Source: Comamonadaceae bacterium 2FH
GTDB taxonomy: Bacteria; Pseudomonadota; Gammaproteobacteria; Burkholderiales; Burkholderiaceae_C
DNA: 64,000 nucleotides
NCBI GenBank assembly: GCA_005503335.1
Contig: SCMQ01000001.1
Coordinates: 186,001-250,000, forward strand
Direction of reading: 5' to 3'
Of the stretch, positions 18,256 to 26,310 are shown piece after piece; the stretch's first letter is position 1; each line of letters begins with the position of its first letter. A model generated the notes under the pieces. That model did not search any database and was not told where the DNA came from. It worked only from the letters and a program-made list of their open reading frames with translations. The position numbers and the translations under genes are program-made.

Positions 18256-18719
18256 CGCCAATCGAGCTGCGACCGCTGTTCACGATCAAGGCCGATGTCG
18301 ACGCGCCCCCGCAGCAGGTAGGCGCCGTCCCGCACGGCTACACGCGGCGCGTGATGTGCGTGAATGGCGGCCGCTTCGATGGCGAGCGCCTGCGCGGGCG
18401 AGTGTTGCCGGGCGGCGCTGACGTGGTGCTGGAGCGCCCCGATGGCGGGTTGCACCTCGACGTGCGCCTGATGCTCGAAACCAATGCCGGCGAGCTGATC
18501 TACATGACCTACAGCGGCCGCCGCAACGGACCGACGCCGGACATCATGAGAAAGATCATCAATCGCGAGCCCATCCCGCGTGGCGCCGACTACTTCCGCA
18601 TCGCCGTTCAGTTCGAGACCGCGTCGAAGAAGCTCGCCTGGCTGAACGACAAGATCGCCATCGGCACCGGCACCCGAGAACCGAACGGGCCGATCTACGA
18701 CATCTGGGAAGTGGCATGA
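18252..18719 (+). CDS. DUF3237 family protein
   Basis: A protein of 155 residues whose ATG overlaps the VOC stop (ATGA). Typical DUF3237 features are present: an N-terminal ELRPLFTIKADVDAP, the central GGRFDGERLRGRVLPGGADV, then LIYMTYSGRRNG and a C-terminal DYFRIAVQFETASKKLAWLN. The family is a small beta-barrel of unknown function often found in aromatic and steroid catabolic clusters. Coupling to the VOC gene suggests it works on the same intermediate. No catalytic residues can be assigned. Confidence 0.88.
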   Translation: MTPIELRPLFTIKADVDAPPQQVGAVPHGYTRRVMCVNGGRFDGERLRGRVLPGGADVVLERPDGGLHLDVRLMLETNAGELIYMTYSGRRNGPTPDIMRKIINREPIPRGADYFRIAVQFETASKKLAWLNDKIAIGTGTREPNGPIYDIWEVA

Positions 18720-18786
18720 ACCGCTTCGCCGGCGGTTCGACACTGCTTCAGCTCATTCTTGACCGAGGACAAATTCGCGTTCCGGA

Positions 18787-19180
18787 GTCAAGTACCTGGA
18801 GCCGAGTGGGATGACGTACGGGATGAGCTTCGATCGCAACAACGATCTGCTCATGGTCCATGCTGAACATGGCGGCACAAGGAAGATTACGCGGACCAAC
18901 TTGATTTCCGGAGTTCAGACGGTTGTGGCAGACAACTATCTCGGCAATCCGTTCGTGTCGCCGAATGAGCTCACGGTTGACGCTGCCGGACGCATCTACT
19001 TTACTGATGCTCGCTATATCGGCGCGGGCCCGCTGCAACTTCCAAATGAGGTGTATCGCGTTGACGTGGACGGCAGCGGTCACGCGAATAGTGCCTGACA
19101 TCTACCCTCCCAACGGCATAGAAGTGTCACCTGACGCGAGGAAGTTGTACGTTGCCGCGTACAACTTCTCTATCCAGGCT
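18787..19180 (+). pseudogene. SMP-30/gluconolactonase-family fragment, truncated and frameshifted
   Basis: The plus strand reads VKYLEPSGMTYGMSFDRNND, then VSPNELTVDAAGRIYFTDARY, typical of the beta-propeller of SMP-30/gluconolactonase/LRE proteins. The frame breaks near 19090 and resumes as RIVPDIYPPNGIEVSPDARK. The N-terminal half and the end of the propeller are missing. Base composition is visibly less GC-rich than the flanks, which suggests a separate origin. It runs into the 3' end of the DUF1330 gene on the other strand. Confidence 0.75.
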
Positions 19181-19484
19181 GCAGGCCGGATCCCTCGAAA
19201 ATATAGAGGTGCGACCGCGCCGAGTCGAACCGATAGCCAATGATGGCCTGGTAGTCTTCCGAGTGGTAGAACTCCTCGGCGCGCTGCAAAGAATCGAATT
19301 CCAGCAGCACGACGCGCTTCACGTCCCTGCCACCTTCCTTGACGACCGGAGCGTCGCTCCCAGCCAGGAAGATGGCACCATATTGTTCAAGGACGGGGTA
19401 TACGCGCGGCATGTATTCATTGTAGAAATGCGCGGCGTCGACCACGTCGAGTTCTGCGAACAGGTAACCCTTTTTTGCCGTCAT
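19170..19484 (-). CDS. DUF1330 family protein
   Basis: A protein of 104 residues; the start at the ATG at 19482-19484 is supported by AGGAG nine bases upstream. It has the dimeric ferredoxin-like alpha/beta fold of DUF1330, with KKGYLFAELDVVDAAHFYNE, a central VVLLEFDSLQRAEEFYHSEDY and the ending RSHLYIFEGSG. The function of the family is unknown; members occur in catabolic operons. It follows the hydratase gene at 19510-20310 and is probably its last operon partner. Confidence 0.85.
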   Translation of the reverse strand: MTAKKGYLFAELDVVDAAHFYNEYMPRVYPVLEQYGAIFLAGSDAPVVKEGGRDVKRVVLLEFDSLQRAEEFYHSEDYQAIIGYRFDSARSHLYIFEGSGLQPG

Positions 19485-19509
19485 CAAACGCTCCTTCTGT
19501 TCCAAAAAA

Positions 19510-20310
19510 CTATTCGCCGAAGCTCACCGACACCGCGCCGAGCTCGCCGAAATCGGCGAGCACCTGGTCTCCTGCTTCCACTTCAAGGGGAACAGTGCAG
19601 GCGCCCGTGGTCACCACTTGATCGCGACGCAGCGTGATTCCCAGTGAGGACAGCTCGTTGACCAACCAGGCGAGCGCGGTGAGCGGGTTGCCGAGCACGG
19701 CAGCGCCGCTGCCATCACGGGCATAGCTGCGTGTCAGGCCGGAAACCTGGCCATGAACCCGGTGCGCCGAAAGGTCGGTGGTGCGCCAATTCTGCGGCGC
19801 GGCATCGCCAAGAACGAACTCATGCGCGCAGGCGTTGTCGGCGATGATCTGCGCCTCGCCGGCCAACGTGAAATCGGCAAAGCGCGAGTCGGGGACTTCG
19901 ATGGCAGGATGCAGGCTGGCTGTCGCCGCCACCACCTCGGCCACCGAATAAGCCTGCCGCCTCGGAAGGATGTCGCGACCCATGCGGAAGGCGAACTCAG
20001 GCTCGGCCACGGCCATGCGGTTTCGGGCGAGCGACAGCTGTGATCCTGAAGGGTGCGCACGCTCGCGCAGAAGCCGGCCTGCGATCGGACCATCCACCTT
20101 GATGTGGCGTTGACCTGCGAGACTCGTCGCAGCGATCTTCCAGCCAAAGAGCGGGCCTCGCGAACGCGCCTCGATGGCCGACTGCACTTGATACCCTTCG
20201 GCACGCGTAAGAGGGCGGCATTCCTGGGGCAAGGATTCGATCACCGTTCCTTGCTGCCATGCGCCCCACAGGATCTCTCCCGCCCGGGCAAGCGCCTGCG
20301 AGCGACCCAT
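19510..20310 (-). CDS. 2-keto-4-pentenoate hydratase-like protein (FAH superfamily)
   Basis: A protein of 266 residues that resembles MhpD/XylJ hydratases: RPLTRAEGYQVQSAIEARSR near the N-terminus, GWKIAATS, the metal-ligand region VAEPEFAFRMGRDI, PAIEVPDSRF and the C-terminal VTTGACTVPLEVEAGDQV. These enzymes add water to 2-hydroxypenta-2,4-dienoate-type products of meta-cleavage, or act as related decarboxylases. Its ATG overlaps the stop of the MDR gene by one base (TGATG), so they are coupled. Meta-cleavage chemistry would fit a VOC-fold dioxygenase elsewhere in the system, but that link is an inference. Confidence 0.88.
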   Translation of the reverse strand: MGRSQALARAGEILWGAWQQGTVIESLPQECRPLTRAEGYQVQSAIEARSRGPLFGWKIAATSLAGQRHIKVDGPIAGRLLRERAHPSGSQLSLARNRMAVAEPEFAFRMGRDILPRRQAYSVAEVVAATASLHPAIEVPDSRFADFTLAGEAQIIADNACAHEFVLGDAAPQNWRTTDLSAHRVHGQVSGLTRSYARDGSGAAVLGNPLTALAWLVNELSSLGITLRRDQVVTTGACTVPLEVEAGDQVLADFGELGAVSVSFGE

Positions 20311-21260
20311 CAAAGCTCCAGCACCAGCTTGCCAAAGTGCTCGCTGCGTCGGAGCGTATCCAAAGCCTGCGCAGCGTCGTCGAAAGCAAAGCGGCCCGCG
20401 ATCGGGACTTTAGGACCACCGTCGGAAAGCATCTGGCCAAGGTCTGCCAGCATCCGGGAGTTGATGGACCGCACCTGTTCCACGCTGCGCGTGCGAAACG
20501 TCACCCCGATGAACTCGAGCCGGCGAAGCGCGTGCAGGTTGAAGTCGAATGCCGCGGTGGCACCGCCCAGTCGGCCGACGTTGACAAGGCGCCCTTCGAG
20601 CGCGGCTGCGGCCATGCACTGATTGAAGGCGGCTCCGCAAACGTTGTCGATGACGATTTCCGCGCCATTGCCGTTCGTGGCGTCCAATACCTGGCGGGAC
20701 CAGTCATCCTGGCTGCTGTCGATGGCGACGTCGCAACCGAAGTCCTTGAGTTTGCTGCGGCGTTCCGCATTTCCGGATGTTCCGAGAACGAGGCCTGCGC
20801 CCAGCATCTTGGCGATCTGCATCCCGATCAGGCCCATCACCGAGGCGGCCCCCTGCATCAGGACGGCGTCACCAGGGCGGAGTCTGCCGCGCGTGACGAG
20901 AGCATCGTGCATGGTCTGCAGCCCGAGCGTGGCCGACGCTGCTGCGGCCCAATCCACTTCACGCTTGAGGATGGGTACGGCACGGCCATAGTCCGTCACC
21001 ACATACTCTGCGTAGGCGGCTGGGCCGGTGCCCATTACGCGATCGCCAACACTGAGCCCATGGCACTGTGCGCCCACTTCGACCACCTCGCCGGACCATT
21101 CCATCCCGATGATCTGGTCAGCCGGAGCGGCGAGCGCGTGGAGATCGATGCGATTGACACCGATGGCGCGCGTGCGGACGAGAATTTCGCTTGGCTTTGG
21201 ATCGGGTCGGGGTCTGTCCACGATCCGAAGCCCGTCTGTGGTGGCAATGATGGCTTTCAT
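20310..21260 (-). CDS. MDR-family quinone oxidoreductase-like enzyme (intact paralogue of the gene at 1-867)
   Basis: A protein of 316 residues from the ATG at 21258-21260 (MKAIIATTDGLRIVD). It has the GroES-like domain, then VLMQGAASVMGLIGMQIAK and a Rossmann domain, ending FGKLVLEL. No structural zinc lobe is present, as in NADPH:quinone and crotonyl reductases. It is collinear with and closely similar to the gene at the left window edge; each follows a Bug receptor. It is coupled to the downstream hydratase, so it may reduce an unsaturated pathway intermediate. Confidence 0.9.
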   Translation of the reverse strand: MKAIIATTDGLRIVDRPRPDPKPSEILVRTRAIGVNRIDLHALAAPADQIIGMEWSGEVVEVGAQCHGLSVGDRVMGTGPAAYAEYVVTDYGRAVPILKREVDWAAAASATLGLQTMHDALVTRGRLRPGDAVLMQGAASVMGLIGMQIAKMLGAGLVLGTSGNAERRSKLKDFGCDVAIDSSQDDWSRQVLDATNGNGAEIVIDNVCGAAFNQCMAAAALEGRLVNVGRLGGATAAFDFNLHALRRLEFIGVTFRTRSVEQVRSINSRMLADLGQMLSDGGPKVPIAGRFAFDDAAQALDTLRRSEHFGKLVLEL

Positions 21261-21295
21261 GGGTGTCTTGAGATTCGTTGGTGGTCGGCGGGAGC

Positions 21296-22264
21296 TCAAT
21301 CGAGTTGGATGTTCAGTTCCTTGATCAGCGGATGCCAGCGCGCGATCTCCTGCTTGATGAAAGCGCCGAATTGCTCCGGCGTGGTCGCGAACGGCTCCAT
21401 GCCAAGGCCAGTGAACTTCTTCGAGACCTCCGGGCTCATGACGACTTCGCGGACGTCGGAACTCAGACGCGAGACGATGTTGGCCGGCGTTGCCCGCGGA
21501 GCGGCGACGCCCACCCAAGGGAAGACCTCCACCCCTTCGACACCCGATTCCGCCGCAGTGGGGACATTGGGCAGTTGCGCAATCCGTTTCGGAGCCAGCA
21601 CGGCCAGCGCTTTCAACTTGCCCGCGGCCACTTGCGGCAGCGCGACGATCGAATCGAGCGGCGCGACCGGCACCTGACCGGCCATCACATCCTGTGCGGC
21701 AGGCCCCGCCCCCCTGTAATGGATGGCCCTGGCCTCAAACCGGGCCCGCCGCCTGAGCAGTTCCATGGACAGCTGGTGGTAGGTACCGGCACCCGCCGAG
21801 GCGTACGCGATACCGCCCTGTTCGCGCTTGGCATGCTCGATCAGTCCGCGCAGGTCGGAAAAGGGAGCTTGCGGATGCGCGACGATCAGGATTGGCGCGC
21901 GGATGACCAGCGAGACGGGAGAGAAATCCGCGACAGGGTCATAAGGGAGCTTCGAGAACAGGGCCCCGTTGAGGGCGAGCGCCGCGCCGTCGGTGCCGAA
22001 CAAGGTGTAGCCGTCCGCAGTGGCTTTGGCGACATAGCTGGCGGCAAGCATGCCGCTTGCGCCGGGGCGGTTGTCGACGATGACCGGCTGGCCCAGGCGT
22101 TGCGTCAGGCCCGGGGCCATGTTTCGCATCACCGCGTCGACGCCGCCGCCAGCCGCATAGCCAAGGACGAGCGTGACCGGCTTGGAAGGATAGGTCTGAG
22201 CCCAAGCGGGCGCGAGGGCCGCTCCCGCGGCGCCAATGGCGAACTGCCGGCGTGTGATTTGCAT
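21296..22264 (-). CDS. Bug-family periplasmic solute-binding protein (paralogue of 928-1896)
   Basis: A protein of 322 residues beginning MQITRRQFAIGAAGAALAPA, a twin-arginine-like signal, then TYPSKPVTLVLGYAAGGGVD. The ATG at 22262-22264 is preceded by AAGGAG. The mature fold is the Bug type that binds carboxylated ligands through backbone and water contacts. It lies between two MDR genes. High similarity to the receptor at 928-1896, including the signal, points to recent duplication. No TctAB membrane genes accompany it. Confidence 0.92.
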   Translation of the reverse strand: MQITRRQFAIGAAGAALAPAWAQTYPSKPVTLVLGYAAGGGVDAVMRNMAPGLTQRLGQPVIVDNRPGASGMLAASYVAKATADGYTLFGTDGAALALNGALFSKLPYDPVADFSPVSLVIRAPILIVAHPQAPFSDLRGLIEHAKREQGGIAYASAGAGTYHQLSMELLRRRARFEARAIHYRGAGPAAQDVMAGQVPVAPLDSIVALPQVAAGKLKALAVLAPKRIAQLPNVPTAAESGVEGVEVFPWVGVAAPRATPANIVSRLSSDVREVVMSPEVSKKFTGLGMEPFATTPEQFGAFIKQEIARWHPLIKELNIQLD

Positions 22265-22415
22265 ATTGTCTCCTTTGGATGGATGGGGCTGCGAGCGCCC
22301 GGCGAGCAGGCCGCGCGAGCTACTTTCCGCCTGTCTGCGACGCGCTGGTGGGGAACCGATGCACGATGGCCAGGCTCTTCTGGATTGCAATGCTCAGGTC
22401 GCAATCCGGGCATAT

Positions 22416-23423
22416 CTACGGTTGCGTGGGCATCAGGAGCACGGAACCGACGTTGCGCCCGCGCTCCGCCTCTTCGTGGGCCAGAGCCGCGTCTTTCAGG
22501 GGCCACCTGCTGCCGATTTCCACACGCAGTGCGCCCTGGCGCACCAGTTCGAACAGCTCGTCGCAGGCAGCCTGCCGCGCTGGTCCGGTGTTCGCGTAGA
22601 AACCAAAGCCGGGCCTGTGCAGGGCGATGCACCCCTTTTGCGCCAGCAGCATGAGATTGAAAGGCGGCACGTTGCCGGAAGCGTTGCCGTAGTTGACCGC
22701 CGCGCCGAAGGGGCGCAGCAGGTCGAACGATGGGATGAAAGTGTCTTTGCCAACGCCGTCGAGCACCGCGGCGACACCCTCCGGCGCCAGCTTCTTCACG
22801 GCGGCGACGAAGTCTTCCTCCCGGTACAGGATCGTATGGCTGCAGCCGTGCTCGCGGGCGAATGCCGCCTTCGCCCGCGACCCGACCGTCCCGATGACCG
22901 TCGCGCCGAGATGCGCACACCATTGCGCCAACAGGCTTCCCACCCCGCTCGCCGCCGCATGAATGAGGATCTTGTCGCCCGGCTTCGGCGTGTAGCAATG
23001 GTGGATGACGACCGCGGCCGTCAAACCCTTGAGCAACAGGGCGGCAGCCGTTTCTTCGCTGATGTCATCCGGTAGTTTCACCAAGCAGTCCGCGGGCATG
23101 TTGCGCTGCTCGGCATAGGCGCCGGTGTTCACAAAGAACAGCCCTCCGCTGCCCGCGTAGGCGACCCGGTCTCCCGGGGCGAAATCCCTGACACCGACGC
23201 CCACTGCTTCCACCACACCTGCGGCCTCGTTGCCGAGGATGACCGGAAAGTTGGGCCCGTCCCCGAGATAAAAGCCGCCGTTGCGGACGTTGATGTCCGA
23301 GTAGTTGAGGCCTATGGCAGTGTGCCGGACCCGGACCTCGCGTTCGGCTGGAGGCGGCAGTTCCACGTCGATGGCCTCCAGAACTTCGGGCCCCCCGTGG
23401 CGGCGAATGGCAATGGCTTTCAT
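22416..23423 (-). CDS. NADPH:quinone oxidoreductase (QorA-type MDR)
   Basis: A protein of 335 residues beginning MKAIAIRRHGGPEVLEAIDV, typical of zeta-crystallin-like quinone reductases. Diagnostic regions are GLNYSDINVRNGGFY, NEAAGVVEAVG, LLLKGLTAAVVI, the nucleotide loop IHAAASGVGSLLAQWCAHLG and the C-terminal FYANTGPAR. It makes a one- or two-electron reduction of quinones or enones with NADPH. It is not a duplicate of the neighbouring MDR at 20310-21260. A GTCCCC palindrome and P450 debris lie immediately upstream. Confidence 0.92.
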   Translation of the reverse strand: MKAIAIRRHGGPEVLEAIDVELPPPAEREVRVRHTAIGLNYSDINVRNGGFYLGDGPNFPVILGNEAAGVVEAVGVGVRDFAPGDRVAYAGSGGLFFVNTGAYAEQRNMPADCLVKLPDDISEETAAALLLKGLTAAVVIHHCYTPKPGDKILIHAAASGVGSLLAQWCAHLGATVIGTVGSRAKAAFAREHGCSHTILYREEDFVAAVKKLAPEGVAAVLDGVGKDTFIPSFDLLRPFGAAVNYGNASGNVPPFNLMLLAQKGCIALHRPGFGFYANTGPARQAACDELFELVRQGALRVEIGSRWPLKDAALAHEEAERGRNVGSVLLMPTQP

Positions 23424-23541
23424 GGCTTGCAGGAACGTTTTGCGCGAGGCAGTAGAGTTGTTGCCAAGTATCCGGCTTACCGTTTGCGCTCGCCGTCCCC
23501 TCCCAAGGGGACCGCTCGAGCATCGGCACCACTGGGAAGCG

Positions 23542-23942
23542 CGGCGGGTCCAGCCGCAGCGATTCTTCGATCACCGGGCCGAGCGGCTGTTCGCCCTGGC
23601 AGATCGCTTGCCATAGCTTGTGGCCTGCCAGTACCGCCTTGAACATGTTGGCGGCGGCGCTGGAGGTCGCTTCATGGCCCGCGAACAGCGGGTTGAAGGC
23701 AGTTGCGCCGATCTCGTGCATCGTCGCCTGGCTGTCGTCGCCATTTCGCGCACGCAGCAAGTCGCTGAGGTAGTCGTCCCGGGCTGCCTCGGCCTTCTTG
23801 CGCAGCACCACGCGGCTCGAGGCCCAATCCTTGACCCGGGCGATGTCTTCGGCAGGGACGACCAGCAACTGGAACAGCACGAGCGCGGGCACGTCCCAGG
23901 TGAGGCCGGCCACCAGGTCGGCGGGTTGCGCGCCGGCCAAGG
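23542..23942 (-). pseudogene. cytochrome P450 fragment, N- and C-terminally truncated with an internal deletion
   Basis: The minus strand encodes a piece corresponding to residues ~149-308 of the P450 at 1942-3213: AGAQPADLVAGLTWDVPALV, the I-helix region FAGHEATSSAAANMF and VIEESLRLDPP. Relative to that P450, 28 residues are missing in frame after ASSRVVL. The N-terminal third and the whole haem-binding end are absent. Beyond DPP the sequence diverges into a GTCCCC palindrome before the MDR gene at 22416. Confidence 0.88.
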
Positions 23943-24104
23943 CGCGTCAAAGAGGAAGTCACCCTCGATGGGGTCACGATCCCGGCCGGAAGCCGCCTGC
24001 TGATGATGTTCGCGTCCGGCAATCACGATCCGCAGCAGTTCCAGAATCCGGATGGTTTCTGCCCGTCCAGGCGCAATGTCCTGCAGCATGTGGCGTTCGG
24101 CGCG
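23943..24104 (+). pseudogene. inverted cytochrome P450 fragment
   Basis: On the opposite strand to its neighbour, this piece reads RVKEEVTLDGVTIPAGSRLL, then [20 protein letters not shown] and LQHVAFGA. This matches residues ~316-368 of the P450 at 1942-3213, just before the haem cysteine. It abuts the forward fragment on one side and a truncated gentisate dioxygenase on the other, so an inversion with deletions has broken the gene. Confidence 0.85.
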
Positions 24105-24424
24105 GTCTCGCCGGGCAGGATCAACTGGAGTCCCGCGTAGAGGGTGTCGATGATCTGTGATTTGCTCGGCAACCCGGGGTTCTCCAGGACCAGCACCCTG
24201 CGTTCGGCCTCCTCGGCAGAGATTAGCCCGCCGGCCCGCAGCAGTTGGGGATACATGTCGTCCCAGGCCCACTTGCATGGCTTGGCCGCGGGCACGGGCT
24301 GGGCGGGGATGAGGCCTTTCAGCATGCTCCACAGCGGCGCGAGGTTCAGCGGGCGAATCTCGTCGTAGTACAGCTCGCGCGCAGCGCTGTCGGCTTGCGC
24401 CATTCCGATGTCATTCGTCTGCAT
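24105..24424 (-). pseudogene. gentisate 1,2-dioxygenase, N-terminal fragment only
   Basis: The frame from the ATG at 24422-24424 reads [20 protein letters not shown], later [18 protein letters not shown] and [15 protein letters not shown], the characteristic first ~107 residues of gentisate 1,2-dioxygenase. The sequence ends exactly where the iron-binding cupin histidines (usually HRH) should follow, at the junction with the inverted P450 piece. The protein cannot be active. It lies 21 bases after the hydroxylase gene at 24446-25579, so gentisate was probably the next intermediate in the ancestral operon. Confidence 0.85.
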
Positions 24425-24445
24425 TCCCCCAGTCGACGCGCCGCT

Positions 24446-25579
24446 TCATGCGGCCTCCCGCCACGCTTCGTACCCCGCCACGAACCGCGGCGACATGGCG
24501 CGCAGGCGCTCGGTGTCGACCCGACCCGAGCGGCCGATGTAGTGCATGGCGAACTCCCAGGCAGGCAGCTTCAGGTGTTCCGCGAAGTTGTCGTACCAGG
24601 TCGCGCTGCGCGTGGCCGCCCCCGCGAGCTTGTCGACGACGGGGCGTCGCTGCGCCTCGAACTGTGCGAGTGCATCCTGGACGCTGCGCGGATGGTTGGC
24701 CAGCGCGTGCGCCAGCGCCTGCACGTCTTCGAGCGCGAGTCGCGTTCCCGAGCCGATCGAAAAGTGTGCGGTGCGCAGCGCATCGCCGACCAGCACCCGA
24801 TTGCGCACGGACCACCGCCTGTTGCGGATCACCGGGAACCGGCGCCACAGCGACTTGTTGGTCACCAGCCTGGCGCCTTCGAGCTCCTCCGCAAAGACGT
24901 CCTCACAGTACGCCCGGGACTGGTCTTCCGTCATCCGCTCGAAGCCCACTCGCTCGAAGGTGCGGGCATCCACCTCCACCAGGAAGGTGCTCATCGTGGG
25001 CGTATAGCGGTAGTGGTGCGCATTGAAGCTCCCCTGTGCGAGCTGCTTGAACGTCTGCGTCAGGTAATCGAAGGGGCGCGTTGCGCCGAACCACGCGAAC
25101 CGGTTGTTCAGGAGCGTGATTTCCGTGCCGAACTCCGCTTCGTGGGTCTTGCGCACCAGGGAGTTCACCCCGTCGGCGCCGATCACCAGGTCGGCGTCGT
25201 CCAGTTCCGCGAGGTCGCGCACCACGTGGCTGTCGATCAGCTTCGCCCCTGCGGACAACGCGCGCTGGCGCAGGATCTCGAGCAGGCGCAAGCGGGCGAT
25301 GGCGGTGAACCCGACCCCATCGATCCGGATGCGTTGCCCCTGCAGGCGCAGCTCGATGTCGCTCCACCGCTCGAGGCCCGCGGTGATGAGCGGCAGGGTT
25401 TCCGAATCTCCCGCTCCGAGGAACTCGAGCGCCTGGTCGGAAAACACCACGCCGAAGCCGAACGTCGTGTGCGCGTCGTTCTGCTCGTAGACCGTCACGT
25501 CGGCATCGGGCAGTTGGCGCCTGATGCAGTAGGCGGCGTAGAGGCCGGCCGGGCCTCCACCCAGGATCTTGATCATCAT
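24446..25579 (-). CDS. FAD-dependent monooxygenase, salicylyl-CoA 5-hydroxylase type
   Basis: A protein of 377 residues (ATG at 25577-25579, alternative 25574-25576). It begins MIKILGGGPAGLYAAYCIR with the FAD-binding GxGxxG. The stretch HTTFGFGVVFSDQALEFLG is typical of hydroxylases that act on salicylyl-CoA or 2-aminobenzoyl-CoA. Later motifs are LVIGADGVNSLVRK and RVLVGDALRTAHFSIGSGTR. It would 5-hydroxylate an aromatic CoA thioester using NAD(P)H and O2. It has only the hydroxylase domain, unlike the ~770-residue bifunctional relatives. The thioesterase upstream and the gentisate dioxygenase remnant downstream support a salicylyl-CoA to gentisate route. Confidence 0.85.
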   Translation of the reverse strand: MMIKILGGGPAGLYAAYCIRRQLPDADVTVYEQNDAHTTFGFGVVFSDQALEFLGAGDSETLPLITAGLERWSDIELRLQGQRIRIDGVGFTAIARLRLLEILRQRALSAGAKLIDSHVVRDLAELDDADLVIGADGVNSLVRKTHEAEFGTEITLLNNRFAWFGATRPFDYLTQTFKQLAQGSFNAHHYRYTPTMSTFLVEVDARTFERVGFERMTEDQSRAYCEDVFAEELEGARLVTNKSLWRRFPVIRNRRWSVRNRVLVGDALRTAHFSIGSGTRLALEDVQALAHALANHPRSVQDALAQFEAQRRPVVDKLAGAATRSATWYDNFAEHLKLPAWEFAMHYIGRSGRVDTERLRAMSPRFVAGYEAWREAA

Positions 25580-25625
25580 CTCTGGTTTCCCTTCATCATT
25601 CGGTTTGTTCCTTGTGCCGAGGCTC

Positions 25626-26048
25626 TCAGGCGGCATCCTCGAGAAGCGCTCGAACGTTGTCGGGAACTTGCCGGGTGCGCAGCGCGCGCGGGTTGTCGAG
25701 AGGATGCTCGGCCCACACACGCGTCTCTTCGGCCTCCATCAGCAACTGGTCGCCGCGGAGGAATCGATGCCGGAACGTCATCGACTTCCCGCCCACCTTG
25801 ATCACGGTGATCTGGTGCGTGACGGTGTCATGCAACACGGGTGCGCTGACGAACTTCATCGACAGGCCGAGCACGGGGAGGCCGCCCAAGGCGTTGTCGC
25901 CCCTCGGCCCGGTCGGGTCGACGCCGAAGCCGAGGAACATCTCGTTCAAGCCGTCGACCATCCAGCGGGCGTAGTGCGGAAAGAAGATGATGCCGCCCGG
26001 GTCGCATTCGCTCCAGTTCAAGCGGCGGTCATAGGTGTAGTGACGCAT
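25626..26048 (-). CDS. acyl-CoA thioesterase, 4-hydroxybenzoyl-CoA thioesterase family (hotdog fold)
   Basis: A protein of 140 residues from the ATG at 26046-26048. The motif WSECDPGGIIFFPHYARWMV carries the catalytic Asp of the Pseudomonas-type hydroxybenzoyl-CoA thioesterases. The central helix and FRHRFLRGDQLLMEAEETRV are typical of the hotdog fold. Next to a salicylyl-CoA-type hydroxylase, the likely substrate is gentisyl-CoA, releasing gentisate and CoA. The gene is within a minus-strand operon between a broken CoA ligase (7-base gap) and the hydroxylase. Confidence 0.88.
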   Translation of the reverse strand: MRHYTYDRRLNWSECDPGGIIFFPHYARWMVDGLNEMFLGFGVDPTGPRGDNALGGLPVLGLSMKFVSAPVLHDTVTHQITVIKVGGKSMTFRHRFLRGDQLLMEAEETRVWAEHPLDNPRALRTRQVPDNVRALLEDAA

Positions 26049-26055
26049 GAACGGC

Positions 26056-26310
26056 TCAGCTCCTCTGCATCTCGGCCGCGAGCTTCTCGGCAATCGCCTG
26101 GCGCATCTGCTGCCTGTCTAGCTTGCCCACACGCGTTACGGGGAAGACATACGCGGTTCTCTGCGGACGCTCGCGAGCCACTTGCCGCAGCGCGTTCCCG
26201 ATCGTGGTGGGCCGCCAGGCGCCTTCCCGAAGGTATCGCTCGGCCTGTGTGCGAGGGGCGTTGACGACGCCGGGGAGAGGCAGTCGCGGGCTGGTTTCGA
26301 TTCCGCTCAT
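26056..26310 (-). pseudogene. aryl-CoA/AMP ligase reduced to its two ends by an in-frame internal deletion
   Basis: The 84-codon frame starts at the ATG at 26308-26310, overlapping the DctM stop (ATGA). Its first ~55 residues (AERYLREGAWRPTTIGNALR, RERPQRTAYV) resemble the N-terminus of 2,3-dihydroxybenzoate/salicylate-AMP ligases. The last ~30 (FPVTRVGKLDRQQMRQAI) are the C-terminal catalytic-lysine region of the same family (usually xGKIDKxxL). The whole adenylation core is gone. The frame is open, so a small protein may be made, but it cannot activate acids. The ancestral gene was probably the salicylate-CoA ligase of this operon. Confidence 0.8.

Noticed and set aside
24446-25579. Possible truncation of the salicylyl-CoA hydroxylase, since many relatives are ~770 residues
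   Set aside because: The hydroxylase domain is complete with a natural stop, and single-domain forms are known, so I treat it as intact.
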